From contig NZ_NEFZ01000003.1 of NCBI RefSeq assembly GCF_002135205.1, forward strand, positions 272,905-336,904: a stretch of DNA of 64,000 bases, in the 5' to 3' direction. Source of the DNA: Acinetobacter sp. ANC 4204 (GTDB lineage: Bacteria > Pseudomonadota > Gammaproteobacteria > Pseudomonadales > Moraxellaceae). The position numbers were made by a program, and so were the translations under genes. Of the stretch, positions 19,301 to 28,952 are shown piece after piece. Positions within the stretch are counted from its first letter, which is position 1. Every line of letters starts with the position of its first letter. The notes under the pieces were generated by a model. The model was not told the origin of the DNA. It saw only the letters and a program-made list of their open reading frames with translations, and ran no database searches.

Positions 19301-19710
19301 ATTCGCTACATGTATTCACAAACCTCAAGTGATCCTATTTGAGGTTTGTCACTTTGAACCTCAAAATCTTAAGCCAAATGACTAAAGTTTCGCCCCCACT
19401 AACCAAAGTGATCATTTTGAGTATATTTGAGCCCATTTAAACTGGCTAAAAATTACACATTTACTTTTACTATGGCAAAATACACCAGTTACATTAGTGA
19501 ACACTTGTATACTTAGTTACAATTTTTTAAACCATTGTTTTATATTAATTAAATATATTGAAAAATCAAAAATACGACTTTAGTCGTATTCATATCCATA
19601 AGGCATTGGCAGATAACTAGGACTAAGAAAAGATCAGTTTTGTCTAAATGTGTGCCTTCTTTCTTTAGCTCAAGAAACTGATCATCCATATCTCATATTG
19701 GAGTTTTACG
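19301..19710. other. Intergenic region between crbS and the unknown gene at 19711
   Basis: 410 AT-rich bases. An 11-bp hairpin (ACAAACCTCAA at 19318-19328 with TTGAGGTTTGT at 19339-19349) follows crbS but has only a weak T stretch. A second small palindrome (AATACGAC, four bases, GTCGTATT) lies at 19571-19590. No ORF is seen. Promoter elements for the next gene are not obvious. Confidence 0.5.
19318..19355 (+). terminator. Probable hairpin terminator of crbS
   Basis: A perfect 11-bp stem 18 bases after the crbS stop. The downstream tract is only moderately T-rich, so termination may be inefficient. Confidence 0.5.
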
Positions 19711-20478
19711 ATGAACATTTCTAAAGCCATGCCACACGGTTCAGATCAGTCACAACAATTCTTACGTCAATATAGTGCCAATGCATTTTTACCAACAATT
19801 GACTGGCGTGAACTGTTTAAACAAAGCAAGCTCAGTGAAACCCATGTTCAAGCCTTAGACACCTTGTATCACAGTGCTGTCCCACTTGCATTGCAAGTGT
19901 TTGAACAACTCGATTTTGATGTGTTCCAACCAGTAGCCTACCAGCCACAAGGCTTAGGTCTGTTTGAAAAGCTGCAACAACAAGAACAGCAATTACTGCT
20001 CGCCTTAGAGGCAGAAAGTAGCGGTTTAAATGAAGATGTGCGTCATCAGATATGGAGTATGTTGCTCCGTGGCGGTGCAGTGCTGGTGTTTAAAGCATGG
20101 CTTGGTAAAGTCAAAACCGATCAGGATGAACTCGACACTACCCAGTTTGACCAACTTTCGGATCTACTCTTTATCAAGACCCCACCACAAGTTTTAGCGG
20201 AACGCTTAGCTATTAATGCTCAAGGGACTCAAGATCATATTTTCCTGATGTATGACAACGAAGTTTATTTAGACCGTTTCAACAGCCTCGAAACTGCTGC
20301 ACTTTTTGTCGATCTTGGGGTATATGATGCAGCCTTTTTAAGTCTACGGGATGATCGTGTCGCAGCCTATTTAAAACAATTGGGCTATGTCTCTGAAGAG
20401 CAAATTGATGACCTGCAATGTGCTTTAAATCCTCTGTTCTGTACAGATGTTACCAGTAAACAAAATTGCTTGGCTTAA
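19711..20478 (+). CDS. Unknown soluble protein encoded between crbS and crbR
   Basis: A 255-residue protein I do not recognise. It is predicted soluble, rich in Gln and Leu, mostly helical (LFEKLQQQEQQLLLALEAE at about 84-102), without signal peptide, membrane helix or catalytic motif I can name. The start is supported by TTGGAG about 10 bases upstream. Its gene has its own terminator and lies exactly between the CrbS-type kinase and the CrbR-type regulator. An accessory role in the acetate two-component system is therefore possible, but this is inference from position alone. Overall composition resembles its neighbours, so it is not obviously foreign. Confidence 0.75.
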   Translation: MNISKAMPHGSDQSQQFLRQYSANAFLPTIDWRELFKQSKLSETHVQALDTLYHSAVPLALQVFEQLDFDVFQPVAYQPQGLGLFEKLQQQEQQLLLALEAESSGLNEDVRHQIWSMLLRGGAVLVFKAWLGKVKTDQDELDTTQFDQLSDLLFIKTPPQVLAERLAINAQGTQDHIFLMYDNEVYLDRFNSLETAALFVDLGVYDAAFLSLRDDRVAAYLKQLGYVSEEQIDDLQCALNPLFCTDVTSKQNCLA

Positions 20479-20487
20479 GTCCAAAAC

Positions 20488-20522
20488 ATAAAAAAAGCGC
20501 TGATGTTTCAGCGCTTTTTTTA
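20488..20522. terminator. Bidirectional terminator between the unknown gene and crbR
   Basis: AGCGCTGA (20496-20503) with TCAGCGCT (20508-20515), A-run to the left and T-run to the right. It serves both convergent genes. Confidence 0.88.
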
Positions 20523-20533
20523 TCTCAATGATT

Positions 20534-21184
20534 TTAGATTTTCTTTTCTTCAATATTTAAAGCATTGATCGCCAGCACAGCTTGAGTTCGGTTTTGTACT
20601 CCAAGCTTACGGAAAATAGCAGTCACATGTGCTTTAATTGTCGCTTCTGAAACATCAAGTTCATAGGCAATTTGCTTATTCAACAAGCCTTCTGCCACCA
20701 TCATCAATACACGGAACTGCTGTGGGGTCAAAGACTGAATACGCTCAGCCAAAGCTGTTTCATCCGCTGCACGTGGGTCAAAGTTCATGTTCGCAGGTAA
20801 ATTTGGTGGTAACCAAATTTCGCCATCTAAGACTTCACGAATGGCTTCGCCAATATGACTTGGGTGTGCTGATTTTGGAATATAGCCCATTGCACCATGT
20901 GCAATTGAACGTTGAATAATCGAAGTTTCTTCATGTGCAGAAACCACAATAATCGGCAATGATGGATACTGAGCACGGACATGTACCAATGCTGAAAAGC
21001 CTGAAGCACCAGGTAAGTTTAAATCCAATAACACCAAGTCAGGTTCAGGACCTTTTTCAAGGCGTTCATAGAATTCGTTTACTGCAGCTGTCTCATGAAT
21101 CTGAGCTTGCGGTAAGCTATAACGAACAGCTTGGATCAACGCATGGCGAAACAGCGGATGGTCATCAACGATTAATATATTCAT
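20534..21184 (-). CDS. crbR: LuxR-family response regulator, CrbR/ErdR type
   Basis: A 216-residue NarL/FixJ-type regulator. The receiver domain has the acidic pair in IVDDHPLFRHAL, the acceptor Asp in VLLDLNLPG and the conserved Lys in YIPKSA. The C-terminal LuxR HTH begins LTPQQFRVLMMVAEG, with recognition helix DVSEATIKAHVTAIFRKL. It matches CrbR/ErdR, the partner of CrbS/MxtR that activates acs. Its gene is in the same neighbourhood as the kinase, actP and acs. The ATG at 21184 is chosen; a TTG six bases upstream is in frame. No strong ribosome site precedes either. Confidence 0.88.
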   Translation of the reverse strand: MNILIVDDHPLFRHALIQAVRYSLPQAQIHETAAVNEFYERLEKGPEPDLVLLDLNLPGASGFSALVHVRAQYPSLPIIVVSAHEETSIIQRSIAHGAMGYIPKSAHPSHIGEAIREVLDGEIWLPPNLPANMNFDPRAADETALAERIQSLTPQQFRVLMMVAEGLLNKQIAYELDVSEATIKAHVTAIFRKLGVQNRTQAVLAINALNIEEKKI

Positions 21185-21561
21185 AAGCAACGAGAGATTT
21201 CGAGTGCACTAGTCTTGACTATTCTAACCATACAAGTGCCGATAAGGATATGCAAAGTATAACTTTTTTTCACTTTATCACGCTTTATGCACTAAAACGG
21301 CAGCAAATTCAGTTCAATCCCACAATATAAATAACTAATCACATTTTGATATAAATTTTATACTCATAATGAAAAACCTTATTTAAACTAAATATATATT
21401 TTGATTTCAAATGTTTGAAAAAAAATTGGAGTCCATTTGAAACACAAAAAAGATATATCTTAAAATCTGATAACTTAACGCTATTTCTTTATTTTACAGT
21501 CTAAGCCGAGATATTAGATAAATAAGCCCATTCCGAGATACAACATTTTAGGGCTTTTCTT
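21185..21561. other. Divergent intergenic region, crbR / msuE
   Basis: 377 AT-rich bases carrying the promoters of crbR and msuE. Near msuE there is a direct repeat CCGAGATA (21506 and 21533). A short stem AGCCC/GGGCT (about 21525 and 21551) brackets the DNA before the start codon. I see no -24/-12 sigma-54 promoter I could defend, although sulfone genes in Pseudomonas use one. No ORF is seen. Confidence 0.45.
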
Positions 21562-22290
21562 ATGTCAACTTTACTGCAAAAACCACTCAATATTGTCGCT
21601 GTGTCAGGTGGTTTAAATACCCCGTCTAAAACCGAAGCGCTAGTGCAAGAAATTTTAAATGAACTAGGTGAAGCAACCCCAATCCATGTACATTTTATTA
21701 AGTTTAGTGAAATTGGACATTTACTTGGTGGCGCAATTTACCGCAACCAACTGCCACAACGTGTGCAAGATGACTTAGCCGCGGTCGAAGCTGCTGATGC
21801 ATTGATTGTTGGAACACCAGTTTACCGCGCCTCTTTTACGGGCTTGTTTAAACATTTTTTCGACTTTGTTGAACAAACAGCACTGGTCGATGTACCAGTA
21901 CTACTTGCCGCATCGGGTGGCAGTGAACGCCATGCACTGGTACTTGAACACCAACTTCGTCCACTCTTCAGTTTCTTCCAAGCGCAAACTTTACCGATTG
22001 GCGTCTATGCCACAGACAAAGACTTTACCCCAGCGTATACCATCCAAAGTGAATTATTACGAGATCGGATTACTCTTGCGGTAGCTCGTGCTTTACCCAT
22101 CCTAGAGTGGGCCCCTGCGAAAGGTCAGCGTGCAGAAGTGGTGAAAGAAAAGACCCAACTAGCCAATCAGAACTTGGGTATCAACACGCAAATTGAACAA
22201 GACGATGTACTGCCTTCAGCTGCGGTCCCAAATTTAGATGCAGCTGAGTCTCGCTTGCATCAGAAAAAAGCCAAACCACAAGTCGCTTAA
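21562..22290 (+). CDS. msuE: NAD(P)H-dependent FMN reductase MsuE
   Basis: A 242-residue flavodoxin-fold FMN reductase. The phosphate loop SGGLNTPSKTEALV near residues 15-28, GTPVYRASFTGLFKHFFDF near 88-106 and the following VDVPVLLAASGG are characteristic of the MsuE/SsuE group. It supplies FMNH2 to a two-component monooxygenase; here the adjacent sfnG, 27 bases downstream, is the obvious partner. Together they take part in use of dimethyl sulfone and methanesulfonate as sulfur sources. A C-terminal tail of about 50 residues beyond the fold is polar and poorly conserved in type. Confidence 0.9.
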   Translation: MSTLLQKPLNIVAVSGGLNTPSKTEALVQEILNELGEATPIHVHFIKFSEIGHLLGGAIYRNQLPQRVQDDLAAVEAADALIVGTPVYRASFTGLFKHFFDFVEQTALVDVPVLLAASGGSERHALVLEHQLRPLFSFFQAQTLPIGVYATDKDFTPAYTIQSELLRDRITLAVARALPILEWAPAKGQRAEVVKEKTQLANQNLGINTQIEQDDVLPSAAVPNLDAAESRLHQKKAKPQVA

Positions 22291-22317
22291 CGCAAAAAGC
22301 ATGGAGAGGGTTTTCAC

Positions 22318-23424
22318 ATGTCACAACAGAATAAAAATATTACGTTTGCTTATTGGGTTCCCAATGTCAGCGGTGGCTTAGTGGTAAGTAATATTGAGCA
22401 ACGCACAGATTGGAGCTATGACTATAACGTCCGTTTAGCGCAGACTGCGGAAAAGAATGGCTTTGACTATGCTCTAACTCAGATTCGTTTTACTGCGGGT
22501 TATAACGCAGAAAACCAACATGAATCGGTCAGTTTTAGTCACGGTATTTTAGCCAAAACCAGCAAACTCAAAGTGATTGCAGCCATTTTACCTGGCCCGT
22601 GGAAACCCGTGCTTGCCGCAAAACAGCTTGCAACCATCGACCATTTAACTCAAGGACGTATTGCGATTAATGTGGTCAGTGGTTGGTTCCGCGGCGAATT
22701 TGATGCCATTGGTGAAGCATGGCCTGAACATGACCAACGCTATGCCCGCTCGGAAGAATTTATTCGTGCATTAAAAGGTGTTTGGACCCAAGACAACTAT
22801 AGTTTCAATGGAAAATACTACCAGTTCAAAGACTACACCTTATCACCCAAACCTGTGCAGAAGCCACACATTGAAATTTTCCAAGGCGGCAGTTCTCGTG
22901 CTGCACGGGATATGGCATCGCGGGTTTCAGACTGGTATTTCACCAATGGCAATACCCCTGAGGAGCTTAAAAAACAGATTGATGATATTCGTGCAAAAGC
23001 CCAACAGAATGGCCATCAGGTCAAAATTGGGGTGAATGCTTTTATCATTGCCCGAGATACCGAGGAAGAAGCGCAAAGTGTTCTGCAAGAAATTATTGAT
23101 AAAGCGAATATTCAAGCGGTTCATGCCTTTGGCGATGCCACCCGTGAGGCGGGTGCTGCAACACTTGAAGGTGAAGGCAATTGGGCCAAATCGACCTTTG
23201 AAGATTTAGTTCAATACAATGATGGCTTTAAAACCAATTTGATTGGTACACCAGGCCAAATTGCGGAACGTATTGTGGAATTAAAAGCCGTTGGGGTGGA
23301 TTTAATCCTTTCAGGTTTTTTACATTTTATCGAAGAGGTTGAATACTTCGGTGCCAAAGTGTTGCCATTGGTTCGTGAGTTGGAAGCTCAACAGCAATCC
23401 GTTGAGACTGCCAAATCTGCTTAG
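22318..23424 (+). CDS. sfnG: FMNH2-dependent dimethyl sulfone monooxygenase
   Basis: A 368-residue luciferase-like TIM-barrel monooxygenase. It shows FAYWVPNVSGGLVVSNIEQR at the N terminus, INVVSGWFRGEFDAIG in the centre and the EIFQGGSSRAARD flavin-phosphate region, as in SfnG of Pseudomonas. It converts dimethyl sulfone to methanesulfinate and formaldehyde using FMNH2 from MsuE. It is in an operon with msuE and has a clear ribosome site (GGAGAGG). The operon ends at the hairpin at 23481-23509. Such genes are normally induced in sulfate starvation. Confidence 0.92.
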   Translation: MSQQNKNITFAYWVPNVSGGLVVSNIEQRTDWSYDYNVRLAQTAEKNGFDYALTQIRFTAGYNAENQHESVSFSHGILAKTSKLKVIAAILPGPWKPVLAAKQLATIDHLTQGRIAINVVSGWFRGEFDAIGEAWPEHDQRYARSEEFIRALKGVWTQDNYSFNGKYYQFKDYTLSPKPVQKPHIEIFQGGSSRAARDMASRVSDWYFTNGNTPEELKKQIDDIRAKAQQNGHQVKIGVNAFIIARDTEEEAQSVLQEIIDKANIQAVHAFGDATREAGAATLEGEGNWAKSTFEDLVQYNDGFKTNLIGTPGQIAERIVELKAVGVDLILSGFLHFIEEVEYFGAKVLPLVRELEAQQQSVETAKSA

Positions 23425-23480
23425 CTCGGTAAGCAGCAGACACGAACTAAAAAATAATAATGATAGGTGACTCTATTCTT

Positions 23481-23510
23481 CCCTCAAGGCTCGGCTTGAG
23501 GGTTTTTTTA
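23481..23510 (+). terminator. Terminator of msuE-sfnG
   Basis: CCCTCAAG (23481-23488) with CTTGAGGG (23495-23502) followed by seven T. Confidence 0.9.
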
Positions 23511-23551
23511 TTGGTGTATAATCCGTACAAAGTAAAAAATAACCCCTTGAT

Positions 23552-23962
23552 ATGAACAACAACCCACTCTTGAAATTCATCAATCTCTCTTTGGCCTTTT
23601 TATGGGGCTATCAGGGTTTAGTCCCTAAAATCCTCTTTATCAATCCCGATGAAATTGCCATTTGGCAAACTTTTGGGTTTTCCTACGCACAGGCCCAACT
23701 GGCAGGTCAGCTCTCAGGTGTGCTTGAGTGTGTTTTTGCTTTATTGTTCCTATTTAATTCAAGTAAATATCTGCATTACCTCAGTATCTTCAGCTTAGTG
23801 TTTTTATTCGCACTGGTCGCTTTTCTGATACCAGACAGTCTTGTTCGTGCTTTTAATCCTGTGGTCATGAATATTGCCATGATTAGTTTATCCGTTTGTT
23901 ATTGTATGCTTCGCAATCAGGAAACGGCTTCCTTTAGTACACAAAATAAAGGATCAATATGA
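23552..23962 (+). CDS. DoxX-like small membrane protein
   Basis: A 136-residue protein with four predicted helices. The FLWGYQGLVPKILFINPDE segment at about residues 16-34 and the following QLAGQLSGVLECVFALLF resemble the DoxX-like family (a quinol-oxidase-associated fold, mostly of unknown function). Its stop overlaps the ATG of the SDR gene by four bases (ATGA), so the two are coupled. A role in redox or lipid chemistry together with the SDR is a guess. Confidence 0.75.
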   Translation: MNNNPLLKFINLSLAFLWGYQGLVPKILFINPDEIAIWQTFGFSYAQAQLAGQLSGVLECVFALLFLFNSSKYLHYLSIFSLVFLFALVAFLIPDSLVRAFNPVVMNIAMISLSVCYCMLRNQETASFSTQNKGSI

Positions 23963-24792
23963 CTTCAAAATCAGGTTGCATCGTCATTACAGGCAGTTCT
24001 AAAGGTATCGGCTTGGGTTTAGCTCATGCCTTCTTAGAACAACAACAAGCCGTGGTAATATCTAGTCGAAATAGCACAGATTTGCAGCGCACCCTGCAAC
24101 AGTTGCGACATCGCTTTCCCACTGCGCAGATTCATGCCGTCACGTGTGATGTCACGCAGATCCATGAAGTACAAACGCTTTGGGATGAAGCTGTTCAACA
24201 ATTTGGCGCTGTTCAGATTTGGATTAATAATGCAGGCAGTTGTACGGCGACTCTGGACTTTAAAGATCTCGCAGCAGCAGACATACAGACGGTGGTTCAA
24301 ACCAATATTCTCGGCAGTATGTTCGGCTCACAAGTGGCCTTAAACGGCATGCTGGCACAAGGCTATGGTCAAATTTTCAATATGGAAGGTTGGGGTACTC
24401 GCGGCGAGTGGAGTGCAGGCATGACGACCTATGCTACCACCAAACGTGCCGTAGGGTACTTTAGTCAAGCCCTGTTTAAAGAAACCAAACAGACCCACAT
24501 TCAAGTCGGCACACTCAGCCCCGGAATGGTAGCAACCGACCTACTGGTATCCTCATGGCAAAATGGCAATGTGCAGCACTGGAACAAAATGAAAAGGCTA
24601 TTCTTTTTTATTATTGATCCACCTGAAGTGGTCTGTCACTATTTGGCTCAACGCATTTTAGAGAATAAGCGTCGCCATAGTCGCATCGTATGGATGACGC
24701 CATTACGTCTGTTGCTCCGATTTTTGCGGCCCTATTATTGGCGACGGAATCCCATCAAAGATACAGCTTTAGCGCATCTCCACTCAAAATAA
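23959..24792 (+). CDS. Short-chain dehydrogenase/reductase
   Basis: A 277-residue classical SDR. The cofactor motif TGSSKGIGLG is at about residues 12-21, followed by NNAG, a Ser region and the catalytic YATTK (Tyr and Lys four apart). The residues after the second strand (SSRNS) suggest NADP(H). The C terminus carries a basic, aromatic stretch (LLLRFLRPYYWRRN) that may associate with membrane. The substrate is unknown. It is translationally coupled to the DoxX-like gene. Confidence 0.85.
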   Translation: MTSKSGCIVITGSSKGIGLGLAHAFLEQQQAVVISSRNSTDLQRTLQQLRHRFPTAQIHAVTCDVTQIHEVQTLWDEAVQQFGAVQIWINNAGSCTATLDFKDLAAADIQTVVQTNILGSMFGSQVALNGMLAQGYGQIFNMEGWGTRGEWSAGMTTYATTKRAVGYFSQALFKETKQTHIQVGTLSPGMVATDLLVSSWQNGNVQHWNKMKRLFFFIIDPPEVVCHYLAQRILENKRRHSRIVWMTPLRLLLRFLRPYYWRRNPIKDTALAHLHSK

Positions 24793-24853
24793 TGCCACAT
24801 CAAGTGATAGATCATTTACATTAAACATAAACCCCGAATTAGGAAGACTTCTG

Positions 24854-25468
24854 ATGTACACAGGTATCGTACAAGGCTTAGAGAAAATCTTAGATGTCCG
24901 TCAAGGTGATGGCTTTAGCACCCTTGTGGTTTCAAATACCCACAACTTTTTTCACGATGTCTTCATCGGTGCAAGTGTAGCCATTAACGGCACCTGCTTA
25001 ACTGCGACGCATATTGATCTTGCCGCCAATCAAGTCCATTTTGATGTCTCGGATTTGACTCGACGCCTGACCACTTTAGGGACTTTACAGGCAGGAGATG
25101 AGGTCAATATCGAACGTTCAGCCAAAGTTGGGATGGAAAATGGGGGGCACAACTTGTATGGACATATCGAAGGAACAGCCACAGTCAAGCAACTGAGCCG
25201 TCACGGCGAGACCTTACATGTGGATCTCCACATTCCAGAAGGCAATATCAAATACTTTTTCTTAAAAGGCTTTATTGGTCTGAATGGTTGTAGCCTCACC
25301 GTCAACCGTGTTGATCGTAACAGCCATGAAATTTCAGTTGATTTGATTCCTGAAACCTTACGTTTAACCACGTGGGCATCGGTAAAAGTGGGTGATGCGG
25401 TCAATTATGAAATTGATCAAATGACACGGACGATGGTCGATACTTTAGAGAATATCCATCAGCGTTAA
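24854..25468 (+). CDS. ribE: Riboflavin synthase, alpha subunit
   Basis: A 204-residue protein with the two internally repeated lumazine-binding domains of riboflavin synthase. The first starts MYTGIVQG and holds GASVAINGTCLTAT; the second holds GHNLYGHIEG and GFIGLNGCSLTVN. It dismutates two 6,7-dimethyl-8-ribityllumazine molecules into riboflavin. The gene stands apart from other rib genes, and no FMN riboswitch fits in the 60-base gap upstream. It may therefore be a second copy or a dispersed rib gene. A non-catalytic lumazine-binding paralogue is a less likely alternative. The usual N-terminal residues needed for trimer activity seem present. Confidence 0.88.
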   Translation: MYTGIVQGLEKILDVRQGDGFSTLVVSNTHNFFHDVFIGASVAINGTCLTATHIDLAANQVHFDVSDLTRRLTTLGTLQAGDEVNIERSAKVGMENGGHNLYGHIEGTATVKQLSRHGETLHVDLHIPEGNIKYFFLKGFIGLNGCSLTVNRVDRNSHEISVDLIPETLRLTTWASVKVGDAVNYEIDQMTRTMVDTLENIHQR

Positions 25469-25551
25469 GATCGCTCTTCTATCTAATTCGACTGCATCCT
25501 ATATACATGTTTGTAGCGCAATCCAGACCTGTTGTTGCTTATGCTTAAATA

Positions 25552-25584
25552 AAAATACCGTCTGCTTAAGACGGTATTTTTAGG
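25552..25584. terminator. Bidirectional terminator, ribE / acs
   Basis: A perfect 12-bp stem (AAAATACCGTCT at 25552-25563 with AGACGGTATTTT at 25569-25580) between convergent genes. Confidence 0.9.
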
Positions 25585-25590
25585 CCGATT

Positions 25591-27534
25591 TTAGCCGTTT
25601 GGATATACTTCTTTAATCAACACCTCGACCACTTGTGGTTCAGCCAGCGTCGATGTATCGCCCAAACTATCCAACTCGTTCGCCGCAATTTTTCTTAAAA
25701 TACGTCGCATAATTTTGCCTGAACGTGTTTTGGGTAAAGACGGCGCCCAATGTAAGGCATCTGGGGTCGCCACTGGACCGAGTACCTTTCTCACCCATTG
25801 AATCAGCTCTGCACGGAGTTCTTCCGTTTGTGCTGTGCCTGCTTGTAAAGTGACAAAGGAACAAATTCCCTGTCCTTTGATGTCATGCGGCATTCCTACC
25901 ACCGCGGCCTCAGCCACCGCCTCATGTGCCACTAAAGCACTTTCCACTTCAGCCGTACCCAAGCGATGCCCTGACACATTCAGCACATCATCCACCCGTC
26001 CTGTGATCCAGTAGTAACCATCTTTATCACGGCGTGCGCCATCACCCGTGAAATATGTGCCTGGATAGGTTGCAAAATACGCTTCGATAAACCGCTCAGG
26101 GTCCCCCCAAATGGTTCGCATTTGTCCCGGCCATGAATCCTTAATCACCAGATTGCCTTCAGCCTCACCTTCTAACTCGTTGCCTTCAGCATCGACCAAA
26201 GCGGGTTGAATCCCAAATAAAGGACGCGTTGCAGACCCCGGTTTGAGTGGGGTCGCACCCGGAAGTGGAGAAATCAAAATCCCGCCTGTCTCGGTTTGCC
26301 ACCATGTATCGACCACTGGGCAACGGCTTTCTCCCACTACCGTATAGTACCAATTCCATGCTTCTGGGTTGATCGGCTCTCCAACGGAACCAATTAAACG
26401 TAAACTGCTACGATCGCTCTCACGGACAAAGGCATCCCCTTCACGCATCATGGCACGGATCGCTGTCGGTGCCGTGTATAAAATTGTCACATTGTGCTTA
26501 TCCACAATATGCCCTGTACGTGCCCACGTTGGGTATTGTGGAATTCCTTCAAACATCACCGTTGTCGTTCCATTCGACAAGGGTCCATACAGCACATAAG
26601 AGTGCCCCGTAATCCAGCCCACATCGGCGGTACACCAAAACACATCATCTTGTTTTAAGTCGAATACTTCACGGAAGGTGCTATTCACATAGGTTAAATA
26701 ACCCCCTGTGGTATGCAGTACGCCTTTCGGTTTACCCGTTGAACCTGAGGTATATAAAATAAACAGTGGATCTTCTGCATTCATCGGTTCAGGTGGACAG
26801 ATCTCGTTGACGGTCATGATTTCCATGTGATACCACAAATCACGTCCTTCTTTCAGCGTGATCGGATTACCTGTCCGATGTACCACAATCACGTTTTGTA
26901 CCGAGTCTGTACCGGGTAGATTCAATGCCGCATCTACATTTTCTTTCAGCGGAATCGGTTTACCCCCGCGCATTCCAGAGTCTGCGGTAATCACAATTTT
27001 AGCTTGGCTGTCATCAATTCGGCTCGCCAATGAGTCAGGCGAAAAGCCACCAAACACCACACAATGCACGGCACCGATTCGGGCACAGGCCAACATCGAA
27101 ATGGCTGCTTCTGAAATCATCGGCATATACAGCACCACACGATCGCCTTTTACCACACCATGCTTTTTCAGGACATTGGCGAAACGACATACTTCATCAT
27201 ACAGTTCAGTATAGGAAATAATCTTATGGCGTGAAGGATGGTCACCTTCCCAAATAATCGCAGGTTTATACGGATGCTCTTTTAAATGTCGATCAAGACA
27301 GTTGGCGCTTAAGTTCAGTTGACCATCTGCAAACCATTCAATTTTAAAATTGTCTTTATCATAACTGGTGTTTTTAACTTGACTAAACGGCTTGATCCAA
27401 TCCAGCTTCAAAGCTTGTTCAGCCCAATATTCATCAGGTTGTTCTAGTGATTTTTGATAACGCTCAAAATATTCTTGCTCATTGGTGCGTGCAGTTTTTT
27501 CAAATTCAGCAGGTACAGGATAGACTTCTTTCAT
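25591..27534 (-). CDS. acs: Acetyl-CoA synthetase
   Basis: A 647-residue ANL-superfamily enzyme of standard Acs length, making acetyl-CoA from acetate, ATP and CoA via acetyl-AMP. Seen are the P-loop-like [12 protein letters not shown], the WWQTETGG motif, the hinge and [19 protein letters not shown], and the C-terminal [14 protein letters not shown] whose Lys is the known acetylation site for control by Pat-type enzymes. AAGGAAG precedes the ATG by six bases. With actP, crbS and crbR in the preceding 14 kb it completes an acetate-scavenging set. It is probably activated by CrbR, as in Vibrio and Pseudomonas (inference here). Confidence 0.97.
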   Translation of the reverse strand: MKEVYPVPAEFEKTARTNEQEYFERYQKSLEQPDEYWAEQALKLDWIKPFSQVKNTSYDKDNFKIEWFADGQLNLSANCLDRHLKEHPYKPAIIWEGDHPSRHKIISYTELYDEVCRFANVLKKHGVVKGDRVVLYMPMISEAAISMLACARIGAVHCVVFGGFSPDSLASRIDDSQAKIVITADSGMRGGKPIPLKENVDAALNLPGTDSVQNVIVVHRTGNPITLKEGRDLWYHMEIMTVNEICPPEPMNAEDPLFILYTSGSTGKPKGVLHTTGGYLTYVNSTFREVFDLKQDDVFWCTADVGWITGHSYVLYGPLSNGTTTVMFEGIPQYPTWARTGHIVDKHNVTILYTAPTAIRAMMREGDAFVRESDRSSLRLIGSVGEPINPEAWNWYYTVVGESRCPVVDTWWQTETGGILISPLPGATPLKPGSATRPLFGIQPALVDAEGNELEGEAEGNLVIKDSWPGQMRTIWGDPERFIEAYFATYPGTYFTGDGARRDKDGYYWITGRVDDVLNVSGHRLGTAEVESALVAHEAVAEAAVVGMPHDIKGQGICSFVTLQAGTAQTEELRAELIQWVRKVLGPVATPDALHWAPSLPKTRSGKIMRRILRKIAANELDSLGDTSTLAEPQVVEVLIKEVYPNG

Positions 27535-27980
27535 ATCATACTTCCTTATATTCTGGCTCTCATCGCGAGAGCTTATGCCACAGTTATTGGTTTTTTATTG
27601 GACTGCATAACCACAGTATGACGATTGTTTTTTAAACAGATCAACACGGCTTTGGTCGTATATTATTTCTACAATTTAAAACACATTTTATAGTGATCTT
27701 TCAATGAGTTCCTGTGTCAAATCCGTAACATGAACAGCCCAAGAGGCTGTAAATAGGTGCGATCTGATCTTTTTTTAGTATATTGTTACATTTAAGCGTT
27801 CTATGGCCGATATAGCAGCACTAAGCACACCTTAATCCAAAATTTAACCGAGCTAAAAATGAAGAGAATGGTTGATTTAGCATTGTCATCAGCCAATGCG
27901 CCAATCTCATACGTTTTTCTCTATTAAATACACACAATTTTCAGGCAAAATATGCCAAATTTTCAGTGATTGGAAGACCA
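27535..27980. other. Divergent regulatory region, acs / mscS
   Basis: About 445 bases holding the acs control region. A 6-bp stem GCTCTC/GAGAGC (about 27557-27573) lies in the acs leader. I cannot recognise a CrbR site, since I know no reliable consensus for it. No ORF is seen. Confidence 0.45.
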
Positions 27981-28952
27981 GTGTCAGAACAAACCAATAC
28001 TTTGAGCGAGGTTGCTCAAGGTACGTCAGAGATGCTACATGACGCGACAGCGAAAACCACGCAAAGCGTAATCGCACATACTGCAAAATATAATGATGCC
28101 TATTCGACGATTGACAAATTTGTCGATAGTTTTTGGGAACGTATGCCTTATTTTTGTATTGCGCTGATTACGTTTATCATTTTTTATCTACTCTCTAAGC
28201 TGTTCAAACTGTTTGTTCGTAAAGCACTGTCTGATCGCTCCTATACCAAGCAGAATCTTGTTCTAGTCCTAAACCGTGTCGGCAGTTCAGCCATCATCTT
28301 TATTGGTTTTCTGATTGCCATGGTGATTGCAATTCCTGGTTTCACACCCGGTCAGCTGATGAGTGCTTTAGGGATTGGCTCAGTTGCCATTGGTTTTGCT
28401 TTTAAAGATATCTTCCAAAATTTGCTTTCGGGAATTCTCATTTTATTGAGTGAACCCTTTAAAATAGGTGATGACATCATCGTCTCGGGTATGGAAGGCA
28501 ATGTTGAGGATATTCAAATTCGTGCCACTTACTTACGCGCCCCAGATGGTCGTCGTATTGTGATCCCAAATGCAACTGTGTATACCAGCGCTGTTACGGT
28601 CAACACTGCCTATCCACGTCGTCGCTGTGAGTTCTTGGTCGGTATTGGTTATGAAGATGATATCAAAAAAGCCAAAGATATTATTTTAGGCATTTTAGAC
28701 CGAGATACGACTATTTTAAGTCAGCCGGGTTTTAGTGTGAACGTCGCTGCACTTGCAGATTTTTCGGTGAATCTCAAAGTTCAATGGTGGGTTAACACCA
28801 CAGAAACCACGGTATCTGGCTCAATCAGTGCTGTACAAGAATATGTGGTGGAAGCTTTTGCTGAACATGATATTTCTATCCCATACCCTGTTCAAGAAGT
28901 TCGCGTAGCGAAGAATGACAGCTATCCAATGGATGCTTCAACCGCCAAATAA
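27981..28952 (+). CDS. Small-conductance mechanosensitive channel (MscS family)
   Basis: A 323-residue inner-membrane channel that opens under membrane tension to release solutes. Three helices are followed by the MscS pore helix, here in ALGIGSVAIGFAFKDIFQNL, and a beta domain (KIGDDIIVSGMEGNVEDIQI) with the cytoplasmic cage. A GTG at 27981 preceded by GGAAG is taken as start; another GTG at 27966 would add five residues. The N-terminal 40 residues are soluble and helical. The last 15 bases overlap the 3' end of rsmE on the other strand, so both genes lack a terminator between them. Confidence 0.9.
   Translation: MSEQTNTLSEVAQGTSEMLHDATAKTTQSVIAHTAKYNDAYSTIDKFVDSFWERMPYFCIALITFIIFYLLSKLFKLFVRKALSDRSYTKQNLVLVLNRVGSSAIIFIGFLIAMVIAIPGFTPGQLMSALGIGSVAIGFAFKDIFQNLLSGILILLSEPFKIGDDIIVSGMEGNVEDIQIRATYLRAPDGRRIVIPNATVYTSAVTVNTAYPRRRCEFLVGIGYEDDIKKAKDIILGILDRDTTILSQPGFSVNVAALADFSVNLKVQWWVNTTETTVSGSISAVQEYVVEAFAEHDISIPYPVQEVRVAKNDSYPMDASTAK

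Noticed and set aside
21185..21561. Sigma-54 promoter for msuE-sfnG
   Set aside because: Expected by analogy with Pseudomonas sfn genes, but no GG-N10-GC element in the right context was found.
28938..28952. 15-base overlap of mscS and rsmE ends as a regulatory feature
   Set aside because: Short convergent 3' overlaps are common and nothing else suggests regulation.
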